From contig CAUYUJ010020264.1 in NCBI GenBank assembly GCA_963575745.1, forward strand, positions 60,001 through 92,500: 32,500 bases of DNA. The letters are read 5' to 3'. Positions 22,601 to 26,509 of this stretch are shown one piece after another. A program made the position numbers and the translations under genes. Position 1 is the stretch's first letter. Every line of letters begins with the position of its first letter. Origin of the DNA: Prorocentrum cordatum. Lineage: Eukaryota > Sar > Dinophyceae > Prorocentrales > Prorocentraceae. Under the pieces are notes generated by a model, which was not told the origin of the DNA, did no database searches, and saw nothing but the letters and a program-made list of their open reading frames with translations.

Positions 22601-24715
22601 CGAGCGTACAGAGCTGCTGCCACCTCCTGCGACCCCAGGGGGTCGAGCAGGTCGCTCCCCCACGCCGACTCCGGCTGCCCAGCGCGCGCGCGGGCGTCCC
22701 TTCGTGGGCCCCGGACACGGCAGGACCGTTTATTTGACCGTTCCCGACAAGTGTCTTTCAAATGAAAGCGGCAAGGAAACGGCGACCGGAAGCAGCACAC
22801 AAGAACGGCTCCAGGATTGGAGCCGGAGCCGGAAACGGCAACAAGAACGGCGACGGACAGGTCAGGTCAGGTCAGGCTTGCATGCCCGCGAAGGGCGGCC
22901 ACTGAGGGCGCCGGCGGGGAGCAGTTGCAATCACAGCTTGCGTGCCAGCTTCGGTGGGAGCGGCCTGCGGGCCTCAAGCATCAGGATGCACAGCCGGCCA
23001 TGCGCAAGCAAGAAAACGGCGACGGAACTTGTGAAAAGACGGCCTTGGCACATCCTGGCCGAGCTCGGCCACATGCGGGGGATGCCAGACAGCGCCGGCG
23101 TTTCGGGCTCGCACGTCGGCCGGACATGGGGCCCAGAGGGGCCAGCGGTCCTCGTGCTCCTCGCGGTCGCCCCCGTCGCGATCTCGACGTCGAGCATTGT
23201 CCTCTCGACCCGTGGTATGTCCACCGATGCCTCCCACCTACTTGGGTCCAGGCGAGGCTCCCTCTCGCTTGTGTCACATGTTTCCGCACATGGCTTCTGG
23301 TCCAGATTTAGCATACACGTGGTGGGGGGGCGGGGGAGAAGGTAGAGGGGTAGGGAAGATGAGGAGGGAGGAGGGAGGAAGCTTGACTGATGTAACTGAT
23401 GCGTTTTTGGATGCAGATTTTGAGCGTGGCGCTTCGAGGAGCGGTTGATCAGATTGAGAAAAGTCGCTCGCCCGCGTGTTCGCAACGTGTGTCGAAGGAA
23501 GAGTAGGGGGCGGAGGAGGAGGAGCAGGAGGAGGAGGAGGTGGAGGTGGAGGATGAGGGGGAGGAGGCGTATGAGGAACAGGTGGAGGATGATGAGGAGG
23601 GATGCCGTCGTTTTGGCCGGTTGTGGGGCCTGTGCAGGTGAAGCTGTCCATGAAGCGCATCCTGACGGTGCTCACCAGGCAGCAGACCACACCACAATTC
23701 GTGTGCCGACCCTCTTAAGCCTATGTGGCACCGGCGCCGGATCAGAGGAGGAGGAGGAGGAGGAGGAGGAGGAGGAGGAGCAGGACGAGAGGATGGGTCA
23801 GGACATGGGGAGGACAGGATCAGGTGGAGTGTGTATTTTTGTGGGACGCGAGGAAGAGGGTAAGTGGCCGTTAAGGGTTCGCGCTTACATGTGGACAGTT
23901 TTGTGGAATATGCATACTCTCATCCCGCATACTCTCATACGCCTCGGGCCGTCTGCGAACCCTTTTGTGTGGAGCATGAACATTCTCATCGTCTGTGGGC
24001 TGAGTTTTTCCCTGTAGCCTTTTGCAGCCTTCACTTGTTTGATGTGGCCATCGGACTTGCTCGCAAACAGGGTTGACGCGGAGGCCGTTCGTTGGGCGAT
24101 TGCCGCGTCGGTGCGGTCCCCTTGGCCTGGGCGATCCTCTCTGCATCAGCGGCCGGTCGTCTTGTGGAAGCCCATCTGCATGGAATCTGGAACAAGTTGC
24201 TGGGGCCAGCCCGTCCACTTTTTTTTGCCCTGGCCAGTTTACCCCGAGCTTTTCCGGCCCCGACGACCTCATCTGGGCTCGTTTAAACCCATGTCGTTTT
24301 CTCCAGTCCTGGCCCATTCCATTTTCATTCGAAGAAGAGCTACAAGTATTCTGCTCGGGGCCTGGCTACAGCGGCATGCAGTCGTCATGTTTCGAAGATG
24401 CGAGGCACGATACCCGGGCAAAAATGGCACACGTTAAGCCTGGCGGTCGTGGCATGAAGGGTGTGCGAGGCGAGTCTGGATCTCTTATCTTCAAATCTAA
24501 CAGCCCCAGCTTATCTGGTGGGGGAACACAGCAATCTTCGGACATCCAGCAAATTATGCTTGTGCAGTTTCTCCTCTTCTTCCTTATCTAACGAAAGTAT
24601 GAAAGTTCCAACCACCACTCCTGCCAGCTCCCCTGTAGTCTCTAGGCGTGAGATCCACCAGCAGGGCATCCGTGCGCAGGAGATCCTGGCGAAGCAGGAG
24701 CCGCGCTCGCAGTGA
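1746..24715 (+). CDS. MRPL47: Mitochondrial large-subunit ribosomal protein uL29m (MRPL47), six exons
   Basis: Proposed join: 1746-1897, 9248-9280, 12875-12956, 20536-20616, 23638-23678, 24646-24715, giving 459 nt, 152 residues and a TGA. uL29m is a helical protein of the mitochondrial ribosomal large subunit, near the exit tunnel. Recognition rests on exon 3 (KSFEDMHKLWYVLLK, the family signature), exon 4 (EKNFLMAEQHEARQQ, then HGRLKK) and exon 5 (VKLSMKRILTVL), which fall in the order seen in plant and animal homologues. Exon 1 gives an Arg/Ala-rich presequence with only one acidic residue in its first 35. Exon 2 gives IEEFW, like the LEEFF motif before the family core. Phases fit at all five junctions. 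At 152 residues it is shorter than the human protein. The donors are GT, GC, GA, GC and GC. Exons 3 and 4 are close to certain; exons 1, 2 and 6 are inferred from frame, splice pattern and order. Confidence 0.8.
1915..1980 (+). repeat. (TCC)n tract just inside intron 1
   Basis: 22 uninterrupted TCC units start about 17 nt after the proposed exon 1 donor, followed by a doubled CTTATCACTGGCTC (1980-2012). Confidence 0.97.
2216..2326. mobile_element. Short relative of the TCGGCGGCGAGCGAG inverted-repeat family
   Basis: The left end is TCGGCGGCCAGCGCTCAGTG, and inside are CTTCTCAGATGGCTCGGAGG and CTCTGAGAGGGCCTCCTCCT. The right end is CACTGCACCCCCTCGCTCGC then CGCCGA. The ends and the order of motifs are those of 18468-19130, but at 111 bp nothing is inserted. 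Confidence 0.6.
2650..2749. mobile_element. GGCGC foldback element, copy 1
   Basis: The arms are GTCCGCGCGAATTTCTTGGA at the left and TCCAAGAAATCCGCGCGGAC at the right, nearly exact complements, followed inward by CGGCGCTG and its complement. The element is about 100 bp. It has AG directly before GTCCGC at the left and ACAG just after the right arm, a layout that could splice as an intron. Confidence 0.7.
2806..2972. mobile_element. Inverted-repeat element with CCCAACCCAACCCGA ends, uninterrupted copy
   Basis: The left arm holds CCACCAAACCACCCCAACCC then AACCCGA. The right arm is TCGGGTTAGGTTGGGGTGGT, its complement. The interior (GTGTGGGGGGGTCGCTGGGA onward) aligns to the interior of 26228-26509 once the insertion in that copy is removed. 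Confidence 0.65.
3120..3515 (+). repeat. GGGTCGA 7-bp minisatellite
   Basis: GGGTCGA is repeated about 50 times with variants GGGTCGG, GGGGCGA and GCGTCGA. The runs are arranged in higher-order blocks such as GGGGTCGAGGGGCGAGGGTC, which recur near 3235, 3335 and 3450. Open frames on both strands here (SRVEGRG repeats) are products of the 7-bp unit, not genes. Confidence 0.95.
3518..3850 (+). repeat. Pyrimidine TTCTCTTCGTCG repeats and a poly-C tract
   Basis: 3525-3660 is made of CTTCTCTTCGTCGTTCG-like units. 3811-3849 is an almost pure C run (one A), preceded by eight T. The stretch between, 3661-3800, holds nothing recognisable. Confidence 0.9.
4349..4530. repeat. Cluster of short palindromes (GGGCCCAGCCTTATAAGGC and CTATAGGGGATCCCC types)
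   Basis: GGGCCCAGCCTTATAAGGCT is palindromic around TTATAA and is repeated at 4349, 4430 (half) and 4480. Between the copies are CCTATAGGGGGATCCCCTAT and GGGGATCCCCTATAGGGGAT, also palindromic. There is a tandem sub-structure of about 70 bp (GGGCCCAGGCGGAGATCCT at 4371 and 4440). Confidence 0.8.
4591..4806 (+). repeat. 216-bp dispersed repeat, copy 1
   Basis: It begins TTGAGACGGGGGTCAATGCA and ends GGGTTGACCCGGGTTAG. It aligns over its full length, without net gaps, to 20249-20464. Inside are several near-copies of CAGGATCTTGCAGGAT, themselves palindromic. The 27 bases upstream differ from the other copy, so the left edge is sharp. Confidence 0.85.
4820..4918 (+). repeat. GAGAAGGGGAA purine tract
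   Basis: Irregular repeats of AGAAGGGGAAG and GGA, flanked on both sides by GGGCCGCAGTGAGAA (4829 and 4912), which suggests a small duplication. Confidence 0.85.
4960..5301. mobile_element. Relative of the CTTCTGAGAAGG family, interrupted by a younger element
   Basis: GAATGAGAAGGCCTTCTCAT (from about 4949) and CTGCGTCTTCGGGGGAG lie left of the 168-bp element. AAGCTTCTCAGAAGGCCAGG, GACTTCCGAGCCATCTGAGA and CTTCTCACTTCC, then CTCGCCGCCGA lie right of it. The order matches 19020-19130. The left boundary is unclear. Confidence 0.5.
5045..5212. mobile_element. 168-bp inverted-repeat element, copy 1
   Basis: The ends are CATTAAGTCGGGCCTGTCC and its near-complement GGACAGGCCCGACTTAA; the inner part is AT-rich with CCCCTGTAGGGG near the right end. 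It is flanked by CCCTAG on both sides (5039-5044 and 5213-5218), a likely 6-bp target-site duplication. It has no coding capacity and looks like a MITE. It sits inside an older repeat of the CTTCTGAGAAGG-rich family. Confidence 0.75.
5752..6267 (+). other. Unidentified open frame, 171 codons
   Basis: The frame contains NVGYYTFGADDHDHRQQYAV then VHMAVPSPLSPADL, then an acidic Ser-rich segment made by TCCGACTCCGACGCCTGCTC repeats (6028-6145). The first part is not low complexity, but no family is recognised and there is no supporting context inside proposed intron 1. Confidence 0.2.
6506..6621. mobile_element. ATATCATGGC foldback element, solo copy
   Basis: It aligns along its length to 26290-26405, including GGTGATGACTAGGGGGG, the central palindrome ATATCATGGCGCGGGCCATG and TTTCATTACGTCCC. 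The flanking sequence is different from the other copy, which defines the element ends to within a few bases. Confidence 0.7.
6919..7087. mobile_element. 169-bp inverted-repeat element, copy 2
   Basis: It has the same organisation and almost the same length as 5045-5212: left end TAAGCCGGGCCTGTCCCTCT, a central AT-rich part, right end CCCCTGTAGGGG then GTACGCCAGACATAATG. CTATT occurs just outside both ends (6914-6918, 7088-7092). It is more diverged than copy 1. Confidence 0.65.
7252..7452. repeat. Weak inverted-repeat element upstream of the BET1 retrogene
   Basis: CCCATCCCAGACATG at the left is complemented by CATGTCTGGGATAGGG at the right. Inward, TAAAAAAATCAGGACGCGAG faces CTGAAAAAATCCGGACGTCG. 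The arms are diverged and the centre is unique. Confidence 0.45.
7537..7558 (+). other. Relict dinoflagellate spliced leader
   Basis: The 22-nt tract starts TCCGTGGCCGTTTTGG and ends CTCCAG. It matches the dinoflagellate spliced leader (D-CCGTAGCCATTTTGG, then CTCAAG) except at positions 6, 10 and 20, so 19 of 22 agree. It stands 39 nt before the BET1 start codon, on the same strand, directly after the 5' copy of a direct repeat. This is where the leader of a reverse-transcribed mRNA would lie. Confidence 0.88.
7598..8074 (+). CDS. BET1: BET1-type Qc-SNARE, intronless retrogene
   Basis: The 158-residue protein is a tail-anchored Qc-SNARE of the BET1 family, which joins other SNAREs in fusing ER-derived vesicles with early Golgi membranes. 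Residues 1-45 are a variable N-terminus, about 47-109 the SNARE motif with regular hydrophobic heptads, and about 114-132 the membrane anchor (HLCYMVAFVLVLFFLMYLL). Alignment by eye to animal BET1 holds from ALERQND to LLRG. The central zero-layer position is Ser78 (KDSNS), not Gln; as I recall yeast Bet1p also has Ser here. After the anchor a tail of about 25 residues (GMGKRLGGGG and on) goes beyond the short end usual in the family, suggesting a changed stop. The ATG context is GCCAATGAG. There are no introns. It lies within proposed intron 1 of uL29m, on the same strand, 39 nt after a relict spliced leader. Confidence 0.9.
   Translation: MSGENYYARQRVASRQVDQRAALFGSRGNAPPRGSKADHSADREALERQNDAEIGALAGKVERLGDIARGIGKQVKDSNSLLGGMAGELDKAGTLLKGTMNQLKVMMQQRSGKHLCYMVAFVLVLFFLMYLLRGMGKRLGGGGAPAPLLYIVQNDTAG
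8550..8800 (+). repeat. Diverged repeat of GACGAGGCTCCCGCTCGAGAC type
   Basis: Two units about 165 bp apart (near 8575-8630 and 8740-8795) share CCACTCxxAGACGxGGCTC, then GCTCGAGxCxxCCTCCAGG and TCCAC. The same core, CTCCCGCTCGAGACTTCC, also occurs upstream of BET1 at 7464-7482, and a variant at 7500-7515. Confidence 0.6.
8938..9145 (+). repeat. (TCC)n tract upstream of uL29m exon 2
   Basis: Some 60 TCC units with few interruptions, ending in CCCCCCCCCC. It reads as poly-Ser, poly-Pro or poly-Leu in + frames; none is a credible protein. Confidence 0.97.
9248..9280 (+). CDS. MRPL47: uL29m exon 2: 33-nt microexon carrying the EEF motif
   Basis: The acceptor is a pyrimidine-rich stretch ending CCCGAG at 9247. 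The exon encodes RGIEEFWQGA with split Arg codons at both ends. IEEFW resembles the LEEFF motif just before the core domain of uL29m proteins. An in-frame TGA at 9288 means the exon must stop before it. The phase-2 donor CCCG|GCCC at 9281 restores frame with exon 3. An equally workable pair is a GC donor at 9274 with an acceptor ending at 12861, which would change only a few residues. It is the least certain internal exon. Confidence 0.55.
9336..9485 (+). repeat. (GGA)n tract downstream of uL29m exon 2
   Basis: About 48 GGA units with two or three GGGGGA interruptions. It is complementary to 8938-9145 and ends abruptly at the LINE remnant. Confidence 0.97.
9487..10340 (+). mobile_element. Decayed LINE: RNase H end and C-terminal Cys domain
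   Basis: The frame at 9540-9690 reads DLWSRIRVALRGR and WTKWVPSHTEAAENDI, the C-terminal part of a retroelement RNase H with the V-P-S-H-T-E catalytic-His motif, then IQGNAS. A frameshift near 9675 moves into ADEGAGRAAGEG, the usual G-N-x-x-A-D motif, and on to VDWAEIDRWDAIG. A further frame shift leads to 10040-10300: KWLLQPHKPQIWDKF, CANCGRYATLIGRHF and PCEP, a Cys-containing tail seen after RNase H in dinoflagellate LINEs as I remember them. No reverse transcriptase domain is present: the fragment starts where the (GGA)n tract ends. It is 5'-truncated, frameshifted and dead. Confidence 0.7.
10558..10653 (+). repeat. (TCG)n microsatellite
   Basis: About 31 uninterrupted TCG units. The poly-Asp and poly-Arg frames through it are low-complexity artefacts. 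Confidence 0.98.
11364..11511 (+). repeat. Two 74-bp tandem copies, each with a hairpin
   Basis: Copies at 11364-11437 and 11438-11511 share CCAAGAGGC, CTTGCTGCAC, GGCAGCG, AAGTGCAGCAAG and TCTGCGTG. In each, CTTGCTGCAC pairs with GTGCAGCAAG around a 14-16-nt loop. No RNA family was recognised. Confidence 0.8.
11588..12052 (+). repeat. Purine tract, then CATCACCAG and CATCATC tracts
   Basis: 11588-11705 is G/A-rich. 11899-12052 holds CATCACCAG (x4), CCTCATCCTCAT and CATCATGATCATC units. The 190 bases between are not repetitive and have open frames on both strands, but match nothing known to me. Confidence 0.9.
12358..12490 (+). repeat. (GGA)n tract
   Basis: GGA units with GGACGA variants. 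Confidence 0.95.
12590..12629. repeat. Perfect 17-bp-stem hairpin
   Basis: GATCAATGGATTTGGCG is followed by six bases and its exact complement. It lies about 245 bases upstream of uL29m exon 3. Confidence 0.9.
12875..12956 (+). CDS. MRPL47: uL29m exon 3: conserved core
   Basis: It encodes 27 residues, including DPWPAVLLRQKSFEDMHKLW followed by YVLLK. The family signature has the same order: a Trp, then L-R-x-K-S, then D-L/M-H-K-L-W-Y-V-L-L-K. The acceptor is GGCCGAG ending at 12874. The donor is CTCAAG|GACC, a GA donor, chosen because joining AAG to exon 4 gives LLKEKN, the expected continuation. Reading straight on (DLRGRSG) leaves the family pattern at once. Confidence 0.88.
13065..13440 (+). 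repeat. 215-bp tandem duplication after uL29m exon 3
   Basis: Copy 1 (about 13065-13220) and copy 2 (about 13285-13435) share CTGCTGGGG, GCTGGGGG, GGGGCCCTC, GGCGAGGGTGGCCC, CCGTGTCTCAGGAGCCA or its variant, and GTTCTC then TGGAGATT. They are offset by 215 bases. Frames through it look protein-like only because of GC content. Confidence 0.8.
13690..13935 (+). repeat. Degenerate GTGATGCAAACTGTG repeat
   Basis: Loose repeats of about 14 bases, such as TGTGCGTTGCAAGC and TGTGTGGTGCGAGC, with intervening GTGATGCAA. Units are irregular and decayed. 13936-14830 beyond it holds no recognised gene. Confidence 0.55.
14838..15408. mobile_element. 571-bp element with about 52-bp terminal inverted repeats and GGA/TCC arms
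   Basis: The left end (TTTGACTTCGTCGGCGTATG to GGGCCGTAGGCGACCCG, 14838-14892) is the near-exact complement of 15354-15408. Inward of the left end is (GGA)n (about 14890-15092), inward of the right end (TCC)n (about 15186-15356), also complementary. The central 90 bp (CGGGTCGCCTAAGCCC onward) is unique. The whole could fold into one hairpin of more than 200 bp. There is no coding capacity. Confidence 0.8.
15972..16181. mobile_element. GGCGC foldback element, copy 2, with long outer arms
   Basis: The core is 16017-16134, with arms TCCGCGCGGATTTCTCGGAT and its near-complement. Complementarity extends outward through CATAAACATAAAA (15995 onward) against TTTTATGTTTATG (16144 onward) and GGGAACAAAAA against TTTTTGTTCCCC, giving a foldback of about 210 bp. 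The centre is a GGCGCC-rich palindrome. Confidence 0.7.
16345..16672 (+). repeat. TCC tract, GGA tract and (GAC)n microsatellite
   Basis: (TCC)n at 16345-16397, GGA/GAAGGA at 16546-16600, and (GAC)n of about 23 units at 16602-16671. A G-run lies at 16478-16493. Confidence 0.95.
16770..16945 (-). repeat. Inverted relative of the CCAAGAGG array
   Basis: On the + strand GGCCTCTTGGGGG is repeated several times, interrupted by GCTCGGATTTTCGGCTCGTG. Read on the - strand it is the CCCCAAGAGGCC pattern and spacer style of 28380-30290. Confidence 0.65.
16960..17144. mobile_element. 185-bp near-perfect foldback element
   Basis: The left half (GGGCGACGACATCTATACAT, ATCCACTGCTCCCTGG, GCCCATCCTGAACCCAG, GCCCTCCTGG) is repeated in complement in the right half down to CGTCGCCC at 17136. 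The centre is near 17050. The long low-mismatch arms suggest it is young. It has no open frame of its own. Confidence 0.8.
17296..17456 (+). repeat. (TCC)n tract
   Basis: More than 40 TCC units. 17460-17915 after it contains CCCAGCGGGGC repeated at 17460, 17479 and 17699 but no recognised gene. Confidence 0.97.
17919..18090. repeat. Partial copy of the TCGGCGGCGAGCGAG family
   Basis: The left end TCGGCGGCGAGCGAGGGGGG then GAAGTGAGAATGG is clear. Inside are CTTCTGAGAAG, CCCCCGAAAGCAGAAAACGC and CCTTCTCCTTCTCACTTTCC. The expected right terminus (CTCGCTCGCCGCCGA) is missing, so the copy is truncated or diverged. Confidence 0.5.
18235..18295 (+). repeat. (GGA)n tract
   Basis: About 15 GGA units, followed by unique GC-rich sequence to 18460 with no recognised gene. 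Confidence 0.95.
18521..18745 (+). repeat. 113-bp tandem duplication with internal foldback
   Basis: Copy 1 is 18521-18633 and copy 2 is 18634-18745. Both start AGAGCC and contain ATCATCAGGG, CAGGGCTAACTCGGG, CGTTTTTCGG, AACCCGAGTT and CCCGAGTTACCCCGGAT. Each copy is itself a palindrome around TTTTTCGG, so each may be an independent foldback element. Confidence 0.8.
18767..19001. repeat. 235-bp foldback with GATGCATCGGCGATGC repeats
   Basis: The left arm (AGGAACTCTAGGCCTCCTAG, then GTCGGAGCAGATGGGGTCGG) complements the right arm (GACCCCATCTACTCCGACCC, then GGAGGCCTCGAGGAACC). Each arm also holds GCATCGCCGATGCATCG-type short palindromes. Confidence 0.75.
19153..19256. mobile_element. GGCGC foldback element, copy 3
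   Basis: The arms are AGATTTCTCAGATCGGCGCT and AGCGCCGATCCAGGAAATCT, with a GCGCGCGGAGCGCGC hairpin between. It is the same family as 2650-2749 and 16017-16134 but lacks the outer GTCCGCGCGG. Confidence 0.7.
19838..20010 (+). repeat. (GGA)n tract in the 3' part of intron 3
   Basis: Long GGA run with GGGGGA and GACGA interruptions; a short CGTCGT-rich stretch (19685-19725) precedes it. Confidence 0.95.
20249..20464 (+). repeat. 216-bp dispersed repeat, copy 2
   Basis: It begins TTTGAGACGGGGGCCAATGC and ends ATTGACCCGGGTCAG, with the same length and order of CAGGATC sub-repeats as 4591-4806. It lies just upstream of uL29m exon 4, so it would be part of intron 3. Confidence 0.85.
20536..20616 (+). 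CDS. MRPL47: uL29m exon 4: core helix continuation
   Basis: It encodes EKNFLMAEQHEARQQRARWK followed by HHGRLKK, matching the stretch after LLK in homologues (E-R/K-N-M-L, then Q-rich helix, then P/G-R-L-x-K). The acceptor is CGGCAG at 20535. The donor is AAGAAG|GCTGCA, a GC donor at 20617, phase 0. Without splicing, the frame ends at a TGA seven codons later. It is separated from exon 3 by 7.6 kb. Confidence 0.85.
21200..21226. repeat. Hairpin GAAAGCCCAT / ATGGGCTTTC
   Basis: A perfect 10-bp stem with a 7-base loop, in AT-rich sequence followed by AATAAATCTG. Function unknown. Confidence 0.8.
21419..21565 (+). repeat. (TCC)n and TTC-rich tract
   Basis: TCC runs with CTTCTC interruptions. 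Confidence 0.95.
23510..23605 (+). repeat. GGA/GGT purine-rich tract before uL29m exon 5
   Basis: GGAGGAGCAGGAGG, GGTGGAGG and GATGAGG units ending about 33 bases upstream of exon 5, where a pyrimidine tract would normally be expected. Confidence 0.9.
23638..23678 (+). CDS. MRPL47: uL29m exon 5
   Basis: It encodes VKLSMKRILTVLT plus two bases of an Arg codon. This corresponds to the V-x-x-S-M-x-R-I-x-x-V-L helix after R-L-x-K in family members. The acceptor is CCTGTGCAG at 23637, after a GT-rich rather than strongly pyrimidine tract. The donor is ACCAG|GCAG, again GC. Reading on without splicing gives QQTTPQF, not family-like. Confidence 0.75.
23679..24645 (+). other. uL29m intron 5 (about 1.0 kb)
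   Basis: It begins GCAGCAGA and ends TCTCTAG. It contains a short (GGA)n tract at 23742-23792 and moderately AT-richer sequence near 24440-24600. Open frames at 23864-24437 match no family I know. Confidence 0.55.
23742..23792 (+). repeat. (GGA)n tract inside intron 5
   Basis: About 14 GGA units beginning 64 bases after the exon 5 donor. Confidence 0.95.
24646..24715 (+). CDS. MRPL47: uL29m exon 6: C-terminus and stop
   Basis: The acceptor is CCTGTAGTCTCTAG at 24645. The exon completes an AG|G Arg codon and encodes REIHQQGIRAQEILAKQEPR, then SQ and TGA at 24713-24715. The C-terminus of this family is poorly conserved, so support is the phase match, the AG|G junction, the helical charged content and the stop, followed at once by purine-rich non-coding sequence. 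Another last exon cannot be excluded. Confidence 0.6.
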
Positions 24716-24724
24716 AGGACGGGC

Positions 24725-25240
24725 TAGGGGAGGAGGAGGGGGAAGAGGAGGAAGAGGAGGAAGGAAGAGGAGACGGAAGAGGGAGATGATCTGGATGAGG
24801 TTTGTATTATATTATAATTTCTGGCGTGTGTACCTGCTGCCGGGCGTTGCACGCATCAATTTCATCACACACACAGAGACCTCAGGAACTGTGCCATCTG
24901 TACACTCTTGAGATCTCTTGAGGCCTCGACGCAGTGCCTACCACACGTCTCGCGAAAGCGAACGCCCCTTCTACACGGCAAGGTGGTGGCTTTCATGGCA
25001 GAGCTCAGCTCGTGAGGGCCAGGAGGAGGAGGAGGAGGAGGAGGAGGAGGAGGAGGAGGAGGAGGAGGAGGAGGAGGAAGAGGGGAGGAGGAGGAGGATG
25101 AGAGGAGGAGAGGGGGGAATGATACATGTATCATTCCCCCCTCCTCCTCCTCCTCCTCCTCGTGGGGGGGGGAAGAGGAGGAGGGGGAGGGGGAGGCCGA
25201 GGAAGGGGAGCAGGAGGTAGGGGGAGGGCGAGGAAGAGGG
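24725..25240 (+). repeat. Purine tracts and a perfect 30-bp palindrome
   Basis: GGA-rich at 24725-24785 (just after the uL29m stop), at 25019-25110 and at 25165-25240. At 25112-25141 the sequence GGGGGGAATGATACA is followed at once by its exact complement, with GGA and TCC runs extending both arms. 24790-25015 has no gene recognised. Confidence 0.9.
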
Positions 25241-25817
25241 GTACGCATGCAGATGCTAGTCAGCACGGCTTTCTGGTTTCCGTGTCGACGTATGCTCTTA
25301 CTTGGGGCGTCGTGGTTGTCACGCCTTCAGGTCCGGGGTCGCCCCGTGGCCCGCTGGCACGCGTGCTCTCTCCGATGCCAATGCGCTTCGAGGCGTTTGG
25401 CAACATCACAAATACGACGTCCAATTTTCAGGAGGGGAAAAACACACAGACACAATGACTCGTCGATTCCCACGAACATATGGGAAACGATGGGAAATGG
25501 GCGGGAAGACAACAATCCAGAAAGTATGGAACATATGTGGAGTCCTGTTAGTTGTGTCTATTTATTTGTGTGTCCCAGGGCCCCTTCAAATTTCTGGTGT
25601 GCCGCTTCCAAGCACATTGTGCTGTACTCGGACGGGAGCTTGATTTCAGAGAAGGAAAATCGACCCATGCCGCCACCCTTCCCTCGTTTCCCCGTTGCGG
25701 GGGGGCCTCCCGGGAGGCCCTCGTCGCCTCGATCCGCCTCGAGATCCCGGTCAGAGCGCACCCCGGGAGAGGTCTGGGGAGCAGCTGTACCTGTACTTTT
25801 TGGCTTCCCCTGTTAGA

Positions 25818-26075
25818 CGCAGGAGGAGGAGGAGCAGGAGGAGGAGGAGGAGGAGGAGGAGGAGGAGGAGGAGGAGGAGGAGGAGGAGGGAGGTGGAGGG
25901 AGTAGGAGGAGGGGAGGAGGAGGAGGAGGAGGAGGAGGAGGAGGAGAGGAGGAGAGGAGGAGGAGGAGGAGGAGGAGGAGGAGGAGGAGGAGGAGGAGGA
26001 GGAGGAGGAGGAGGAGGAGGAGGAGGAGGAGAGGAGGAGGAGGAGGAGGAAGGAGGAGGAGGGAGGAGGAGGGAG
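25818..26075 (+). repeat. (GGA)n tract of about 250 bases
   Basis: One of the longest GGA tracts in the window, with occasional AGAGGAGG interruptions. 25245-25815 before it has open frames on both strands, but none matches a family I know. Confidence 0.97.
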
Positions 26076-26227
26076 CTGGGCGTGCGGAAGCGGCAGGCAG
26101 AGAGGGTTCCCAGGCTCCGTCCCTCGCCCCCTGAGCTCGCTCAGCGCGTCGGGGGTGCCCCTGTAGGAAAGTTCCTCGGGAAGCCCCTCGGACTTCTACG
26201 CGGGGAGGGAAGGACGTCACCACGTCA

Positions 26228-26509
26228 CCACCCACCAAGCCACCCGAACCCAACCCGAACTCTTCAACTTGCCATCCATTTCCTATTTCGGGGGCGGCAA
26301 AGAAGGAGGTGATGACTAGGGGGGTGGATATCATGGCGTGGGCCATGATATTTCCCTAGATTTCATGGCGCCTCCCCTTATTTCATCACGTCCCTGGCCC
26401 CCCCTTGGACAGTGGGGGCGGGGGTCGGGGAGCACTGAAAATGCACACGTGGAACCCGCACCCCCCCAACCCGCAATTCGTGTATTCGGGTTGGGCTGGT
26501 GTGGTCGGC
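26228..26509. mobile_element. CCCAACCCGA inverted-repeat element carrying a nested insertion
   Basis: The left arm is CACCCACCAAGCCACCCGAA then CCCAACCCGA. The right arm is TCGGGTTGGGCTGGTGTGGT. Its interior right half (AGTGGGGGCGGGGGTCGGGG, then AGCACTGAAAATGCACACG) matches the uninterrupted copy at 2806-2972, but about 116 bp (26290-26405) of another repeat lies within. Confidence 0.65.
26290..26405. mobile_element. ATATCATGGC foldback element, nested copy
   Basis: It contains GGTGATGACTAGG, then ATATCATGGCGTGGGCCATG followed by ATATT, a palindrome, then CCTAGATTTCATGGCGCC and TTTCATCACG. The halves are roughly complementary. Almost the same sequence stands alone at 6506-6621. Confidence 0.7.

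Larger units (their letters stand above)
20617..23637 (+). other. uL29m intron 4 (about 3.0 kb)
   Basis: It begins GCTGCAGG and ends TGTGCAG. It holds a small hairpin at 21200-21226, a (TCC)n-rich tract at 21419-21565, a short TCC run at 22467-22492 and a purine tract at 23510-23605. Otherwise it is unique-looking sequence without a recognisable gene; frames between 20940 and 21180 and between 22700 and 23450 were read and matched nothing known. Confidence 0.65.
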
